A stretch of 64,000 nt of DNA from NCEH01 sp040049195 (lineage in GTDB: Bacteria > Pseudomonadota > Alphaproteobacteria > Rhizobiales > Xanthobacteraceae): the NCBI RefSeq assembly GCF_040049195.1, contig NZ_JBDZDL010000002.1, one strand, 5' to 3'. The position numbers and the translations under genes were made by a program. Under the pieces are notes generated by a model. The model was not told where the DNA came from, made no database searches, and saw nothing but the letters and a program-made list of their open reading frames with translations. Positions 15,653-24,303 of this stretch are shown here, one piece after another; the stretch's first letter is position 1, and every line of letters begins with the position of its first letter.

Positions 15653-16483
15653 TCAGCTGAGCGACTTGTTCCAAAACAGGAAGTGGTTCTGGGCCATGCG
15701 CATCAGCAAGCTGAGCACGACGCCAAATACGCCGAGCACCACGAGGACCGCGAAGATGCGCGCCACATCGAACTGGAAGTTCGCTTCCAGGATGAGATTG
15801 CCGAGCCCGGCCTTGGAGCCCACGAACTCGCCGACGATCGAGCCCAGGATGGCGAGCACGATGGCGACGTTCAGCCCGGCGAAAATGAAGGGCAGCGCGT
15901 TCGGCAGGCGCACGGTGCGGAAGGTTTCCCAGCGGCCCGCGCCGAGCGAGCGCATCAGGTCGAGCTTCCCCTGGTCGCAGGATTTGAGCCCCATGATGGT
16001 GTTCACCAGCACCGGGAAGATGGCCACCAGCGCAACGATGATGACCTTGGAGCCGACGCCGTAGCCGGCCCAGATGATGATCAGCGGCGCGATGGCGATC
16101 TTCGGCAAGGTCTGCAGCGCCACCAGCCAGGGATAAACGATCCGCTCGACGATGCGGAACTGCGCCACCACGGCGCCGATCGCTGTTCCGACCACCGCGG
16201 CCAGCAGGAAGCCCGCGATGGTCTGAAAGGCGGTGACGAAGAAATTATAGACGAACAGGCCCGAAGCGAAGCCATTGTAGAGTGAAACCGCAATGGCCGA
16301 TGGCGCGGGCAGGATAAAGTCCGGGATCTTAAACAGATCCACCGCCAGCTCCCAGATCAGCGCCAGCATTACGAAGCCGCCGAAGGAGATCAGGGAATCC
16401 GTGGTGGAAACCGAGAGCCAGCGCAGGCGTTCGCGCTTGCGTGAGGCGAGGATTTCGGCCGCAGCCGTAGCGTCGAGGGACAT
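15653..16483 (-). CDS. ABC transporter permease (SsuC/TauC-like)
   Basis: This 276-residue inner-membrane permease has about six helices. It carries the cytoplasmic EAA loop that contacts the ATPase, visible as GLKSCDQGKLDLMRSLGAGRWETFRTVRLPNALPF (about residues 166-200), with the typical Gly and Leu-Pro positions. The length and the N-terminal charged stretch ASRKRERLRW match the nitrate/sulfonate/taurine permease family. It lies between the ATPase and binding-protein genes, 48 bases upstream of the latter, and is expected to be co-transcribed with them. Confidence 0.93.
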   Translation of the reverse strand: MSLDATAAAEILASRKRERLRWLSVSTTDSLISFGGFVMLALIWELAVDLFKIPDFILPAPSAIAVSLYNGFASGLFVYNFFVTAFQTIAGFLLAAVVGTAIGAVVAQFRIVERIVYPWLVALQTLPKIAIAPLIIIWAGYGVGSKVIIVALVAIFPVLVNTIMGLKSCDQGKLDLMRSLGAGRWETFRTVRLPNALPFIFAGLNVAIVLAILGSIVGEFVGSKAGLGNLILEANFQFDVARIFAVLVVLGVFGVVLSLLMRMAQNHFLFWNKSLS

Positions 16484-16548
16484 GGCGATGACTCACAGGT
16501 TCGGTGGGCGCGAAGACGCGCGGATCGGGGCGATGCGGCGGACGCGGT

Positions 16549-17376
16549 CTAGTCGGTGCCCACATCCAGCAGGCGGCGCAGCTTTCCGGTATAGGCGCCG
16601 AACTTCTCCTCGCTCAGCATGCCGATGTGCCGGGGCCGGGGCAGGGCGATATCCACCTCCGCGATCACACGGCCGGGGCGCGGCGACATCACGATCACCC
16701 GGTCGCTCATGAACACCGCTTCGGTGATGGAATGGGTGATCATGAAGACCGTCTTCTTGGTCGCGTCCCAGATCTTCAGCACTTCCGCGTTCATCACTTC
16801 GCGTGTCAGCGCATCGAGCGCACCGAACGGCTCGTCCATCAGCAGAACCGAAGGGTCGTGGATGAGCGCGCGGGCGATCGAGATGCGTTGGCGCATGCCG
16901 CCCGAAAGCTCGAACGGATACTTGTCCTCGAACCCCTTGAGGCCGACCAGCTCGATCAGCTCGTGGGCGCGGGCGAGCGAAGCCTGCTTGTCCAGGCGCA
17001 GCACCTGCGCCGGGAGAAGCACGTTCTGCAGAATGGTGCGCCAGGGCAGGAGGTTCGCGTCCTGAAATACGATGCCGACGTCCCGGCTCGGGCCGCCGCC
17101 CTTGCGCCCGGAGAGAACCAGCTCGCCGCCGAACCCGTCCTCGAGCCCGCCGATGATGCGCAGCAACGTGGTTTTGCCGCAGCCGGAGGCCCCGATGACG
17201 GAGACGAATTCCGCGCTGCGGATGGCAAGGTTGATCTTGCTCAGCGCATGCACCGTGCCACCGGACGCCGTTTCATAGACCTTCGTCACGTCATTGAGCG
17301 TGACGACAGCCGGGGAAAGCGGCTTCTGCGCATGCGTGTTGACAATAAAGGGTGTTGCACCCGCAATGGCTGCCAT
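16549..17376 (-). CDS. ABC transporter ATP-binding protein (SsuB/TauB-like)
   Basis: This 275-residue nucleotide-binding subunit shows all catalytic motifs: Walker A GASGCGKTT with Lys68, Q-loop VFQDANLLPW, signature LSGGMRQR, Walker B VLLMDEPFGALD and switch His in MITHSITEA. The sequence matches the nitrate/sulfonate/taurine importer ATPases. The ATG at 17376 follows AGAGGAG about 12 bases upstream; the longer open frame would run into the GntR gene spacer and lacks homology. It lies 125 bases after the GntR regulator gene, the largest gap in the operon, so a secondary promoter there is possible. Confidence 0.93.
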   Translation of the reverse strand: MAAIAGATPFIVNTHAQKPLSPAVVTLNDVTKVYETASGGTVHALSKINLAIRSAEFVSVIGASGCGKTTLLRIIGGLEDGFGGELVLSGRKGGGPSRDVGIVFQDANLLPWRTILQNVLLPAQVLRLDKQASLARAHELIELVGLKGFEDKYPFELSGGMRQRISIARALIHDPSVLLMDEPFGALDALTREVMNAEVLKIWDATKKTVFMITHSITEAVFMSDRVIVMSPRPGRVIAEVDIALPRPRHIGMLSEEKFGAYTGKLRRLLDVGTD

Positions 17377-17501
17377 AATGCTTCTGTGCTCCTCTGGATG
17401 TCCGGTCGCGCTTTTTGCGCAATTCTCGAACGAATTTTGAAATGGCTTAAGAAATGCGCTCCTGGCCGGGATGCGGGTGAGGGTGCAGGCGGGCGCCGCT
17501 A

Positions 17502-18176
17502 TCAGGGCGTCCGCTGGTTGAGAACAGCGATTTCCTCGAGGCGCTCGCAGAAGGCGGCGGCGCTCTTCACATGGTCGCGCATGGCCTTGGCCGCGCACTC
17601 GGTGTCGCGTCGCTCGAGCGCCGCGAGGATGCCTTCCAGCTCCGCGAAGCCGTCCTGCACGCGCTCCTGGGACACCGCGCACACGCGGCGGATCCATTGA
17701 ACCTTGTCGCGCAGGTCGAGCAGCGTTTGGCGCACCAGGGAATTGTCGGCGGCGTCATAGATCGCGGCATGCAGCCGGTTGTCGAGGGCGATAAAGGCAT
17801 CGGCGTCGCCCTTGGCGATGCGTGGCGCCTTGGCGCGGAAATCCGCCCGCAGCGTCTTGAGCATCGGCGCCGACATCCGGGTCGCCGCCGCGCCGGCGGC
17901 GTGCATCTCCAGCAGCATGCGCAGTTCGGTGACCTCGCGGATCTCACGCGGGGTCAGCGCCTTTATATAAGTGCCGCTCTGCGGGGAGATGGCGATCCAT
18001 CCCTCCGACTTCAGACGGGAGAGAGCGGTGCGGATCGGCGAACGCCCGACGCCCAGCTCTTCTGCCAGGCGCGCCTCGGACAGACGTTCGCCAACACCGT
18101 AATACAGATCCACAATGCGCTTCTTGATCTCGCGATAGGTCACGAATGCGGCATTCGCCTCGTCGATATTGAGCAT
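17502..18176 (-). CDS. GntR-family regulator, FCD (FadR) subfamily
   Basis: This 224-residue regulator has an N-terminal winged helix (residues about 10-75, including LSEARLAEELGVGRSPIRTALSRLKSEGWI) and an all-helical FCD ligand domain (about residues 85-215). The domain's metal-binding set is suggested by LDNRLHAAIYDAADN and RDTECAAKAMRDHVKSA. It is the first gene of a minus-strand operon leading into the sulfonate-type importer and monooxygenase. Two sites of the FCD-type form TNGTNNACNA lie 186-216 bases upstream at 18362-18371 and 18378-18387. The simplest reading is an autoregulated repressor of the whole operon that is released by an imported acid. Confidence 0.92.
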   Translation of the reverse strand: MLNIDEANAAFVTYREIKKRIVDLYYGVGERLSEARLAEELGVGRSPIRTALSRLKSEGWIAISPQSGTYIKALTPREIREVTELRMLLEMHAAGAAATRMSAPMLKTLRADFRAKAPRIAKGDADAFIALDNRLHAAIYDAADNSLVRQTLLDLRDKVQWIRRVCAVSQERVQDGFAELEGILAALERRDTECAAKAMRDHVKSAAAFCERLEEIAVLNQRTP

Positions 18177-18358
18177 TTTTTACTCTCTTCTTGTTCTCGC
18201 CCGATCCCGCGCGGTCCCCGCGCTGGCCGCCTGCCGCGGCGGCTTGCTTTCGCCCTGGCACCGTCTCGCCCGGCCATTACGCCGGTTTCAGCAAAAGCCC
18301 GGCATGGCCACGGGGCCTAACCCGTTTAAAGGCCTGCGATCTCCCTGAGTGCGTAGCG

Positions 18359-18387
18359 CGCTAGTCGACTAGCGAAGTGGTCAACTA
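18359..18387. promoter_or_regulatory. tandem GntR/FCD-type operators
   Basis: A perfect 16-base palindrome CGCTAGTCGACTAGCG (18359-18374) contains TAGTCGACTA. Sixteen bases further on is TGGTCAACTA (18378-18387). Both fit the TNGTNNACNA core known for FadR/VanR-type regulators. The pair lies upstream of the GntR gene that starts at 18176 and upstream of marC at 18775, so either or both could be controlled. Confidence 0.65.
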
Positions 18388-18774
18388 ATTTGGAACATGG
18401 TGTCGCAGGGGAGTCAAGCGCATCTGGTGGGCAGTTGGGGTGACCGTGCGCGGTGCCGGGCGTGCTGCATTTGGCAGAGCAAGGTTCGTGCCGGCGAACC
18501 GATCTGCTGGCAGAGCGGATGATGGGATCACCGGATCCTTGGCACGGCGCGAGCAGGCCGGGTGGGTGGCCGTCTTGCCCGTTTCGCGGAATGCTTGACG
18601 TGGCGGTCCTTCCGCTTGGCGGCTCCGACGGGTTACATCCGGGTTGCGCGACGTCTTTCGGAGATGGCTCTCGCAAACGGTGCGGCGCCGGAGGCGGCCT
18701 TCGCGAAAGGTATCGGAAAGCACGAAAATGGGGCACACCGTTTCCGACGCGGTGGGACGGGCAAGGGGTGCTGA
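18388..18774. other. intergenic stretch between the GntR operator and marC
   Basis: I find no convincing gene here. The open frames on both strands are Arg/Pro/Ser-rich, have no recognisable family and look like GC-bias artefacts. A single TGTCGCA at 18401 resembles the half-sites of arrays A-D, but it has no partner at the right spacing. Confidence 0.4.
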
Positions 18775-19413
18775 ATGATCGACTTCTCATTGTCCATAAA
18801 ACTGTTCGCGGCCCTGTTCGCCATCATGGGGCCGCTCAGCATCGCGCCGATTTTTCTGGCGCTGACGGCAGATGCCACGCCCGCCACGCGGCGCAGCACC
18901 CTGATCGCCATGATCGCGACCGTGATCATCGGCGCGCTGGTCTGCGCGCTCGCCGGGCATGCTCTGCTGACGGTGTTTGGGATCAACGTCGCGCACTTCC
19001 GCCTCGCCGGCGGATTGATCGTGCTCTTGATCGCCCTCTCGATGCTCAGCGGCGACGACCATCCCTCGCATCATGGGGCCGCTGCGGAACAGGAGCAGTT
19101 CAAGTCGGTGGAAAATGCCGGTGTCTATCCGCTCGGGCTGCCGATCGCGCTCGGGCCGGGCGCCATGGCCACCATCATCATCTTCGCCCAATCCGCGCAC
19201 GGGCCGAGCGATATCGCCGCCTTCTATATCGGCCTGATCGGGTATCTGATCTTCTTCGCTGGCGCGATGGCGCTCACGCCATGGCTCGGTGCGCGGCTCA
19301 CGCCGACCGCGCTCTCCATCTCCAAGCGCTTGATGGGCATCATCCTGGCCGCCATCGCGATGGAGATGATCGCGGGCGGGCTGGGCGCGATATTTCCCGG
19401 TTGGCTGAAATGA
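18775..19413 (+). CDS. MarC-family integral membrane protein
   Basis: This 212-residue protein has six membrane segments. The MarC/UPF0056 pattern is clear from FAALFAIMGPLSIAPIFLALT at the N-terminus, RLAGGLIVLLIALSML in the middle and the strongly conserved YPLGLPIALGPGAMATIIIF near residue 120. Despite the name, the family has no proven role in multiple antibiotic resistance; small-molecule transport is usually assumed. The start follows GGGGTG. It stands alone between the GntR operator region and the ureohydrolase gene 122 bases downstream. Confidence 0.93.
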   Translation: MIDFSLSIKLFAALFAIMGPLSIAPIFLALTADATPATRRSTLIAMIATVIIGALVCALAGHALLTVFGINVAHFRLAGGLIVLLIALSMLSGDDHPSHHGAAAEQEQFKSVENAGVYPLGLPIALGPGAMATIIIFAQSAHGPSDIAAFYIGLIGYLIFFAGAMALTPWLGARLTPTALSISKRLMGIILAAIAMEMIAGGLGAIFPGWLK

Positions 19414-19535
19414 GGCCCGGCGCCTCACGCGCGAAAAGCGTCGCCGGATCCGCGCATGGACCCGGCAAGCCCATGGCTCTTGGTGCGGTGCACGCGTCGT
19501 CCTACGCTGAAGGCAGCCTTGCGAACGGATTCCCC

Positions 19536-20540
19536 ATGACCGACCGCCCCCGCCACTTGCCGCTCAGCGGAAACGACATGCCGCGCTTCGGCGGCATCGC
19601 CACCATGATGCGCCTGCCGCACATTCCCGATCCCGCGCAGCTCGACGCCGGCTTTATCGGCGTGCCGCTGGACGGGGGCACCTCGAACCGCGCCGGCACG
19701 CGCTTTGGGCCGCGCCAGATCCGCACGGAATCCGTGTTCGTGCGCCCCTACAATGTGGCGACCCGTGCCGCGCCGTTCGACAGCCTCGCCATCGCCGATC
19801 TCGGCGACGTCGCGACCAATCCCTACAGCCTGGAACGTTCGGTGGATCTCATCGAAGCGCATTTCTCCGGCATCTTCGCGGCGGGCTGCCGGCCGATGGC
19901 GCTGGGCGGCGACCATACCATGACGCTGCCGATCCTGCGCGCGGCGGCGAAGACCCATGGGCCGATGGCGCTGGTGCATGTGGATGCGCATGCGGACGTA
20001 AACGACACCATGTTCGGTGAGCGGATCGCCCATGGCACGCCCATGCGGCGGGCGCTGGAGGAAGGGCTCGTCGATCCGCGCTGCATGGTCCAGGTGGGGC
20101 TGCGCGGCTCGGGCTATGCGGCGGACGATTTCGATTGGCAGCGCGGCCTTGGCGTCTGGGTGGTCCCGGCGGAGCGCTGCTGGCACCGCTCTCTGGCCGA
20201 TCTGGCGCGTGAAATCCGCACGCGCTTCATGGGGCGGCCGACCTATATTTCATTCGATATCGACAGCCTCGATCCCTCCATCGCGCCCGGCACGGGAACC
20301 ATCGAGCCGGCGGGCCTCACCTTGCCCCAGGCGCTGGAGTTGATCCGTGGCCTGCACGGGCTCGATGTGGTGGGTTTCGATCTGGTCGAGGTGTCGCCGC
20401 CTTACGACACCACCGGCAACACCGCCCTGATCGGCGCGAACCTGTTGTTCGAGATGCTGTGTATCCTACCGGGAGTCACCTATCGCGAGGCCCCGCATCC
20501 CCTTTCCTTCCGCCCAGATCTTCCGGCGGACTGGGTGTAG
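19536..20540 (+). CDS. arginase/agmatinase-family ureohydrolase
   Basis: This 334-residue manganese enzyme cleaves urea from a guanidino compound. The metal ligands are visible: His127 in ALGGDHTMTLP; Asp150, His152 and Asp154 in VDAHADVND; Asp241 and Asp243 in SFDIDSLDPS. The N-terminal GIATMMRLPHIPD and GTSNRAGTRFGP are typical of agmatinase/guanidinobutyrase-like members rather than true arginases. I chose the ATG at 19536, which gives the usual short N-terminus. It has no good Shine-Dalgarno, and an in-frame ATG at 19473 is an alternative. The exact substrate (agmatine, guanidinobutyrate, guanidinopropionate or others) is not determined by these motifs. Confidence 0.9.
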   Translation: MTDRPRHLPLSGNDMPRFGGIATMMRLPHIPDPAQLDAGFIGVPLDGGTSNRAGTRFGPRQIRTESVFVRPYNVATRAAPFDSLAIADLGDVATNPYSLERSVDLIEAHFSGIFAAGCRPMALGGDHTMTLPILRAAAKTHGPMALVHVDAHADVNDTMFGERIAHGTPMRRALEEGLVDPRCMVQVGLRGSGYAADDFDWQRGLGVWVVPAERCWHRSLADLAREIRTRFMGRPTYISFDIDSLDPSIAPGTGTIEPAGLTLPQALELIRGLHGLDVVGFDLVEVSPPYDTTGNTALIGANLLFEMLCILPGVTYREAPHPLSFRPDLPADWV

Positions 20541-20554
20541 CCCACCAGCTGCGT

Positions 20555-21073
20555 TCAGGCGCGCTTCAGAGCGGAGAGAGCGTGGTAGGTACCCTCGTGA
20601 TACAGCAGCGGCGGGGCCATGCCGATCTTCGCGGAGACCACGTGGCCGATAAAAATGGTGTGGGTGCCGACCTCGGTTTCCTGCACCACGGTGCACTCGA
20701 GGCTGCCACTGCACTCTTCGAGCAGGGGGCAGCCGGTCACCCCCAGCGTATGAGGCACATCGGAGAACGGATCCGGCGTGCGGCGTGCGAATCTCTCTGC
20801 CAGGTCACTTTGTGATTGGGACAGCAGATTCACGGCGAACGCCTGGCCTTGCCGGATCATGGCGTGGGAGGCGTTCGCCCGGTTGACCACCACCAGCAGG
20901 CTCGGCGGGTCCGCGCTGACGCTGCACACGGCGGTTGCCGTCATCCCATTGACCCGTGCATCGTGCCGGCTGGTGATGACGGCCACGCTCGACCCGAGCC
21001 GCCGCATCACCCCCTTGAACTGCTCGGGGGAAACAACCTGCGGCATGTCGGTGGACAAGACGCGCGCGGCCAT
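20555..21073 (-). CDS. flavin reductase-like FMN-binding protein (second copy)
   Basis: This 172-residue flavin reductase family protein shows FKGVMRRLGSSVAVITSRHDARVNGMTATAVCSVSADPP-type segments, with THTIFIGHVVSAKIG near the C-terminus. Its ATG overlaps the stop of the upstream monooxygenase gene (TGATG), so the two are translationally coupled and should act as a two-component monooxygenase. A GTG directly before the ATG is an alternative start. It differs clearly from the flavin reductase at 12487-13026, so this is not a recent duplicate. It converges with the ureohydrolase gene, 14 bases apart. Confidence 0.92.
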   Translation of the reverse strand: MAARVLSTDMPQVVSPEQFKGVMRRLGSSVAVITSRHDARVNGMTATAVCSVSADPPSLLVVVNRANASHAMIRQGQAFAVNLLSQSQSDLAERFARRTPDPFSDVPHTLGVTGCPLLEECSGSLECTVVQETEVGTHTIFIGHVVSAKIGMAPPLLYHEGTYHALSALKRA

Positions 21074-22401
21074 CACGCGCTCTGCGTCTGCGTGAGCCGG
21101 TCCCGCAGGCTGCCGCTCGCATAATCCTGCCTCAAGGCGCCGCGTGCCTGAAGGAGCGGCACAACCCCGTCGACGAAATCATCGAAAGTGTCCGGTAGGA
21201 AAGCGGGCGAGATGACGAACCCATCCGCCAGTCCCGAGGCGACGATCTCCGTAAGTTCGTCCGCCACGTCCTGCGCCGTTCCGACGATGCGGGGGCACAT
21301 GACGCCACGCCCATACACCCCGCCGGCCTCGGCGATGGTCATGGAACCGTCCGGCGTAATTGAGCGCAGGGCGGCGAAATTACCCTGGCTGCCGGAGACG
21401 GCGATCTCATCCACCCGTGCATCCAGCGGCAGGCCGGAGAAATCCGCATTGGCATGGGCGGCGAGGGTGGAGAGGCCGACGCGCGGATCAATCAGGGAAT
21501 CGTGCAGGTCGCGCTTTTCTTCCGCCTCGGCGCGGGTGCGGCCGATGAAAGGCATCACCGCCATCAGCACCTTGCTGGCGTCCGGCGCACGGCCGGCGGC
21601 CTCGAGCGCCGCGCGCACATCCCGTGTGAACGCGCCCATGCGCTCGCGGTTTGGCTGCAAGGCGAAGATCACCTCCGACCACCGCGCCGCGAATGCCTTG
21701 CCCCGGCCGGAGGAGCCCGCTTGGATGATCACCGGCCGGCCCTGGGGGCTGCGGGGAATATTCAGGGGCCCGCGTGACTGGAACCATTTGCCGTGGTGGT
21801 TCACGTAATGGACCTTGTCGGGGTTGGCATAGATGCCTTTGGCGCGGTCAAGCACCAGCGCGCCGTCCTCCCAGCTGTCCCAAAGCTTGAAGGCGACGTC
21901 CATGAACTCGTCGGCGCGGTCGTAGCGTTCGTCGTGGCTCAGATGGGGCACCGAGCCGAAGTTCAGTGCTTCTCCGTCATTCATGGAGGTGACGACGTTC
22001 CACGCCGCCCGGCCGCCCGACAGATGATCGAGGGTCGCGAATTCCCGGGCGATATTATAGGGCGCGTCATAGGTGGTGGAGCGCGTCGCGCCGAGGCCGA
22101 TGTGCTGCGTGACCGCCGCCATGGCACCGAGCACGGGAATCGGGTCCATGCGGGTTGCGTCCTGATCCCCAAGGCGAATGCCGGTCTCGAGGCTCTCGCC
22201 ATAGCGGTCGGCGATAGCGAGGCGGTCGGCGAAGAACAGAAAGTCGAACTTCCCACGCTCCAGGGTGCGCGCGATATGGGCGTAGTGATCGAGGCTGAGG
22301 AAGGCGGTCTCATGCGCCGGATTGCGCCAGATTGCGTGGCTGTGCACCACCGGGCCCGCGATGAGGAAGCCGCACAGATGCATCGGTTTGGTTTGTGTCA
22401 T
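21073..22401 (-). CDS. flavin-dependent monooxygenase, NtaA/SnaA/DszA family (second copy)
   Basis: This 442-residue luciferase-like oxygenase belongs to the same broad branch as the one at 13089-14432 but is only distantly similar to it. Family stretches include FDFLFFADRLAIAD, HLSGGRAAWNVVTSMNDGEA, HLSHDERYDRADEF and GPLNIPRSPQGRPVIIQAGSS. The N-terminus (MHLCGFLIAGPVVHSHAIWR) is typical of the NtaA branch. The ATG at 22401 follows GGGGAGA. It lies 97 bases after the substrate-binding-protein gene and is coupled to its flavin reductase. It likely oxygenates the compound brought in by the branched-chain-type importer. Confidence 0.92.
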   Translation of the reverse strand: MTQTKPMHLCGFLIAGPVVHSHAIWRNPAHETAFLSLDHYAHIARTLERGKFDFLFFADRLAIADRYGESLETGIRLGDQDATRMDPIPVLGAMAAVTQHIGLGATRSTTYDAPYNIAREFATLDHLSGGRAAWNVVTSMNDGEALNFGSVPHLSHDERYDRADEFMDVAFKLWDSWEDGALVLDRAKGIYANPDKVHYVNHHGKWFQSRGPLNIPRSPQGRPVIIQAGSSGRGKAFAARWSEVIFALQPNRERMGAFTRDVRAALEAAGRAPDASKVLMAVMPFIGRTRAEAEEKRDLHDSLIDPRVGLSTLAAHANADFSGLPLDARVDEIAVSGSQGNFAALRSITPDGSMTIAEAGGVYGRGVMCPRIVGTAQDVADELTEIVASGLADGFVISPAFLPDTFDDFVDGVVPLLQARGALRQDYASGSLRDRLTQTQSA

Positions 22402-22498
22402 CGGATGTCTCCCCACGGCCCTGCGGGCGCGCGTTTTCGTTGCGCGCGAACGGCTTCGCGCGCTGCTGGTGTTCGACCGTGAAATAAGGTCTAGCGGA

Positions 22499-23722
22499 TC
22501 AAGAAATCACGCCGACCGTTGTGTTCTTTCCGCCCTTGATCACCTGGACCAGGAACGTGCGATTGATCTGATCGCCCTTGGCGTCGAAATCGCAGCTCGC
22601 GCCGGCGCCCATGAATTTGATCTTCTTGCCGGCGCGGATCAGCTCCAGTCCCTTTACAACGTCGTCGACTTCCTCTCCGGGCGGGTTGCAGACTTCCAGG
22701 ATGGATTTCGCCCACACCGCTGCATCGGTGGACTTTGCATGCTCCATGGCGAGCGCCGTGACGCAGATCTGATCGTGGGCATTGCCGGCGAACAGGAACA
22801 CGGTGCCGGCGGGCGCGCCCATCTCCTTCACGAACTTCTTGTAGGAGGGCGAATCCAGCGGCGGGGCGGGCTGAAGGTGGTAGATGCCCTCGCCAACCTC
22901 CGGGCCGACGGCCTGCAGGAACTTGCCCTCCGCGTCCGCGCCGATGGAGAGCGCAACGATCTTGGACTTGAAGCCGCCGCGATAGACCTCCTTGGCGATG
23001 GAGGCGAAATCGGTGAGCAACGAAAGGCAGAACACCCCTTCGGGATCGTTGCCGAACGCCTTCTCCACCTCGGCGCGATAGGAGGGCTGGTCGGGGTTGT
23101 ACATCACCACGTCCAGCACGCTGCCGCCGAGCTTGGCCATCTCCGCCTTGAACGGCTCGATCATGGCCACCACGAAGGGGTTCTGCTGGGCCAGCACCAC
23201 CACCTTCTTGACGCCGATGGAATTCATCACCTTGGCGCCGGCCGGGCCCCAAGAGGTGCTCTTGGCCTGGAAGCGCCACACGAGGCCCTTGGTGTCGCCG
23301 TCGGTCACGGCATTGGCGGCGCAGGAAACCATCTGCACCTTGTTGGCGGCGAGAATGATGGGCTTTGCGGCAAGCGCGATGGGGCTGCCCCAGAAGCCGC
23401 CGACCAGCTCCACCTTGTTCACTTCCAGCAGCTTCTTGGTGGCGGTGACGCCGACGGTGGGATTGGTCTCCGAATCCTCGATGAACAGCTTGAGCTTGCG
23501 CCCGCCCAGCACGCCGCCGCCGTCGTTGACCTGCTGCACCACCAGCTCGGCGGCCTTCTTCATGTCCGGTCCATACGGGCCCGTTGCGCCCGAGAACGGC
23601 AGCACCATGCCGAGCGGCACCTCGGCCGCCTGGGCGAACGCCGGCATCGCGGCGCCGACGAAAGGAAGGGCGCCGAGGCCGGCAACGACCTGGCGGCGGG
23701 TGAGACGCGGCGACTGGCTCAT
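22499..23722 (-). CDS. branched-chain-type ABC substrate-binding protein, Tat signal
   Basis: This 407-residue periplasmic protein of the LivJ/LivK superfamily has a twin-arginine-like signal (RLTRRQVVAGLGALPF, ending near AMPAFA). The fold is indicated by GMVLPFSGATGPYGPDMKKAAELVVQQVNDGGGVLGGRKLKLFIED-type residues at positions 38-85 and by VELVGGFWGSPIALAAKPI. Members bind amino acids, amides, urea and many aromatic or short acids. The start overlaps the stop of the AhpD-like gene (ATGA). It follows the four transporter genes in an unusual order, with an enzyme gene placed between permease and binding protein. Confidence 0.92.
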   Translation of the reverse strand: MSQSPRLTRRQVVAGLGALPFVGAAMPAFAQAAEVPLGMVLPFSGATGPYGPDMKKAAELVVQQVNDGGGVLGGRKLKLFIEDSETNPTVGVTATKKLLEVNKVELVGGFWGSPIALAAKPIILAANKVQMVSCAANAVTDGDTKGLVWRFQAKSTSWGPAGAKVMNSIGVKKVVVLAQQNPFVVAMIEPFKAEMAKLGGSVLDVVMYNPDQPSYRAEVEKAFGNDPEGVFCLSLLTDFASIAKEVYRGGFKSKIVALSIGADAEGKFLQAVGPEVGEGIYHLQPAPPLDSPSYKKFVKEMGAPAGTVFLFAGNAHDQICVTALAMEHAKSTDAAVWAKSILEVCNPPGEEVDDVVKGLELIRAGKKIKFMGAGASCDFDAKGDQINRTFLVQVIKGGKNTTVGVIS

Positions 23723-24303
23723 GGCTGTTCTCCTGTAGGGGCGGGCGATTGGGTGGGGTGAAGATGAAGCGCGGCCTCGGCCACGCCGTCGTCGATCTGC
23801 AACGCGTCGTTGAACCGGTTGAAGAAGCCGCAGAGCGCGATGCGGAATGTCAGCTCGACGATCTGCGCTTCGGAAAAATGCGCGCGTAATTGGGTGAAGA
23901 CGCTGGAGCGGATGCCCCAGGCGCGTTCCGTGACCAGCCGCGCATAGTCGATGACGAGGCGGTCGACCTCGTCGAAGGCTTCATGCTCGGCGTCGGGAAG
24001 ACCCTCGATCGCGTTGGCGGGAATGCCCTCCACGGCGAGCAGGGGGGCGTGATGGGAAACGCAATAGGGGCAGGCATTGAGCTTGGAGACCACCACCACC
24101 GCCAGTTCGATATAGCGCCAGGGCACGGCCTCGCGCGCCCGCAATTCCATGAGCATGCGGTAGATGTGGTCGAGCGCGGGCGGCACGTGCGCGAGCACCG
24201 CCGCCTGGTCGGCGAAATCTGCGTAGCCGCCGGCGAATTGCTCGTACACCTGCGCGATTTCGGGCGGCAGGGCTGTGGGGGGCAGCGGGGTTACGCGAGG
24301 CAT
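23719..24303 (-). CDS. carboxymuconolactone decarboxylase/AhpD-like protein
   Basis: This 194-residue protein has the AhpD-type core ELAVVVVSKLNACPYCVSHHAPLL, with Cys78, Cys81 and His84/85 forming the redox-active CxxC-x3-H arrangement used by peroxidase-linked family members. A second, degenerate helical repeat follows. Its start overlaps the LivM-type permease stop (TGATG) and its stop overlaps the binding-protein start (ATGA), so it is firmly within the importer-monooxygenase operon. Likely roles are removal of peroxides formed by uncoupled flavin oxygenase turnover, or a decarboxylase/isomerase step. The sequence favours redox activity but does not settle it. Confidence 0.9.
   Translation of the reverse strand: MPRVTPLPPTALPPEIAQVYEQFAGGYADFADQAAVLAHVPPALDHIYRMLMELRAREAVPWRYIELAVVVVSKLNACPYCVSHHAPLLAVEGIPANAIEGLPDAEHEAFDEVDRLVIDYARLVTERAWGIRSSVFTQLRAHFSEAQIVELTFRIALCGFFNRFNDALQIDDGVAEAALHLHPTQSPAPTGEQP

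Noticed and set aside
18401..18407. TGTCGCA resembling the array half-site
   Set aside because: Single copy without a partner at 10 bases or the TGTATC pair; such 7-mers recur by chance in GC-rich DNA.
18326..18790. 154-residue minus-strand frame upstream of marC
   Set aside because: Pro/Ser/Arg-rich without motif or ribosome site, and it overlaps the GntR operator region.
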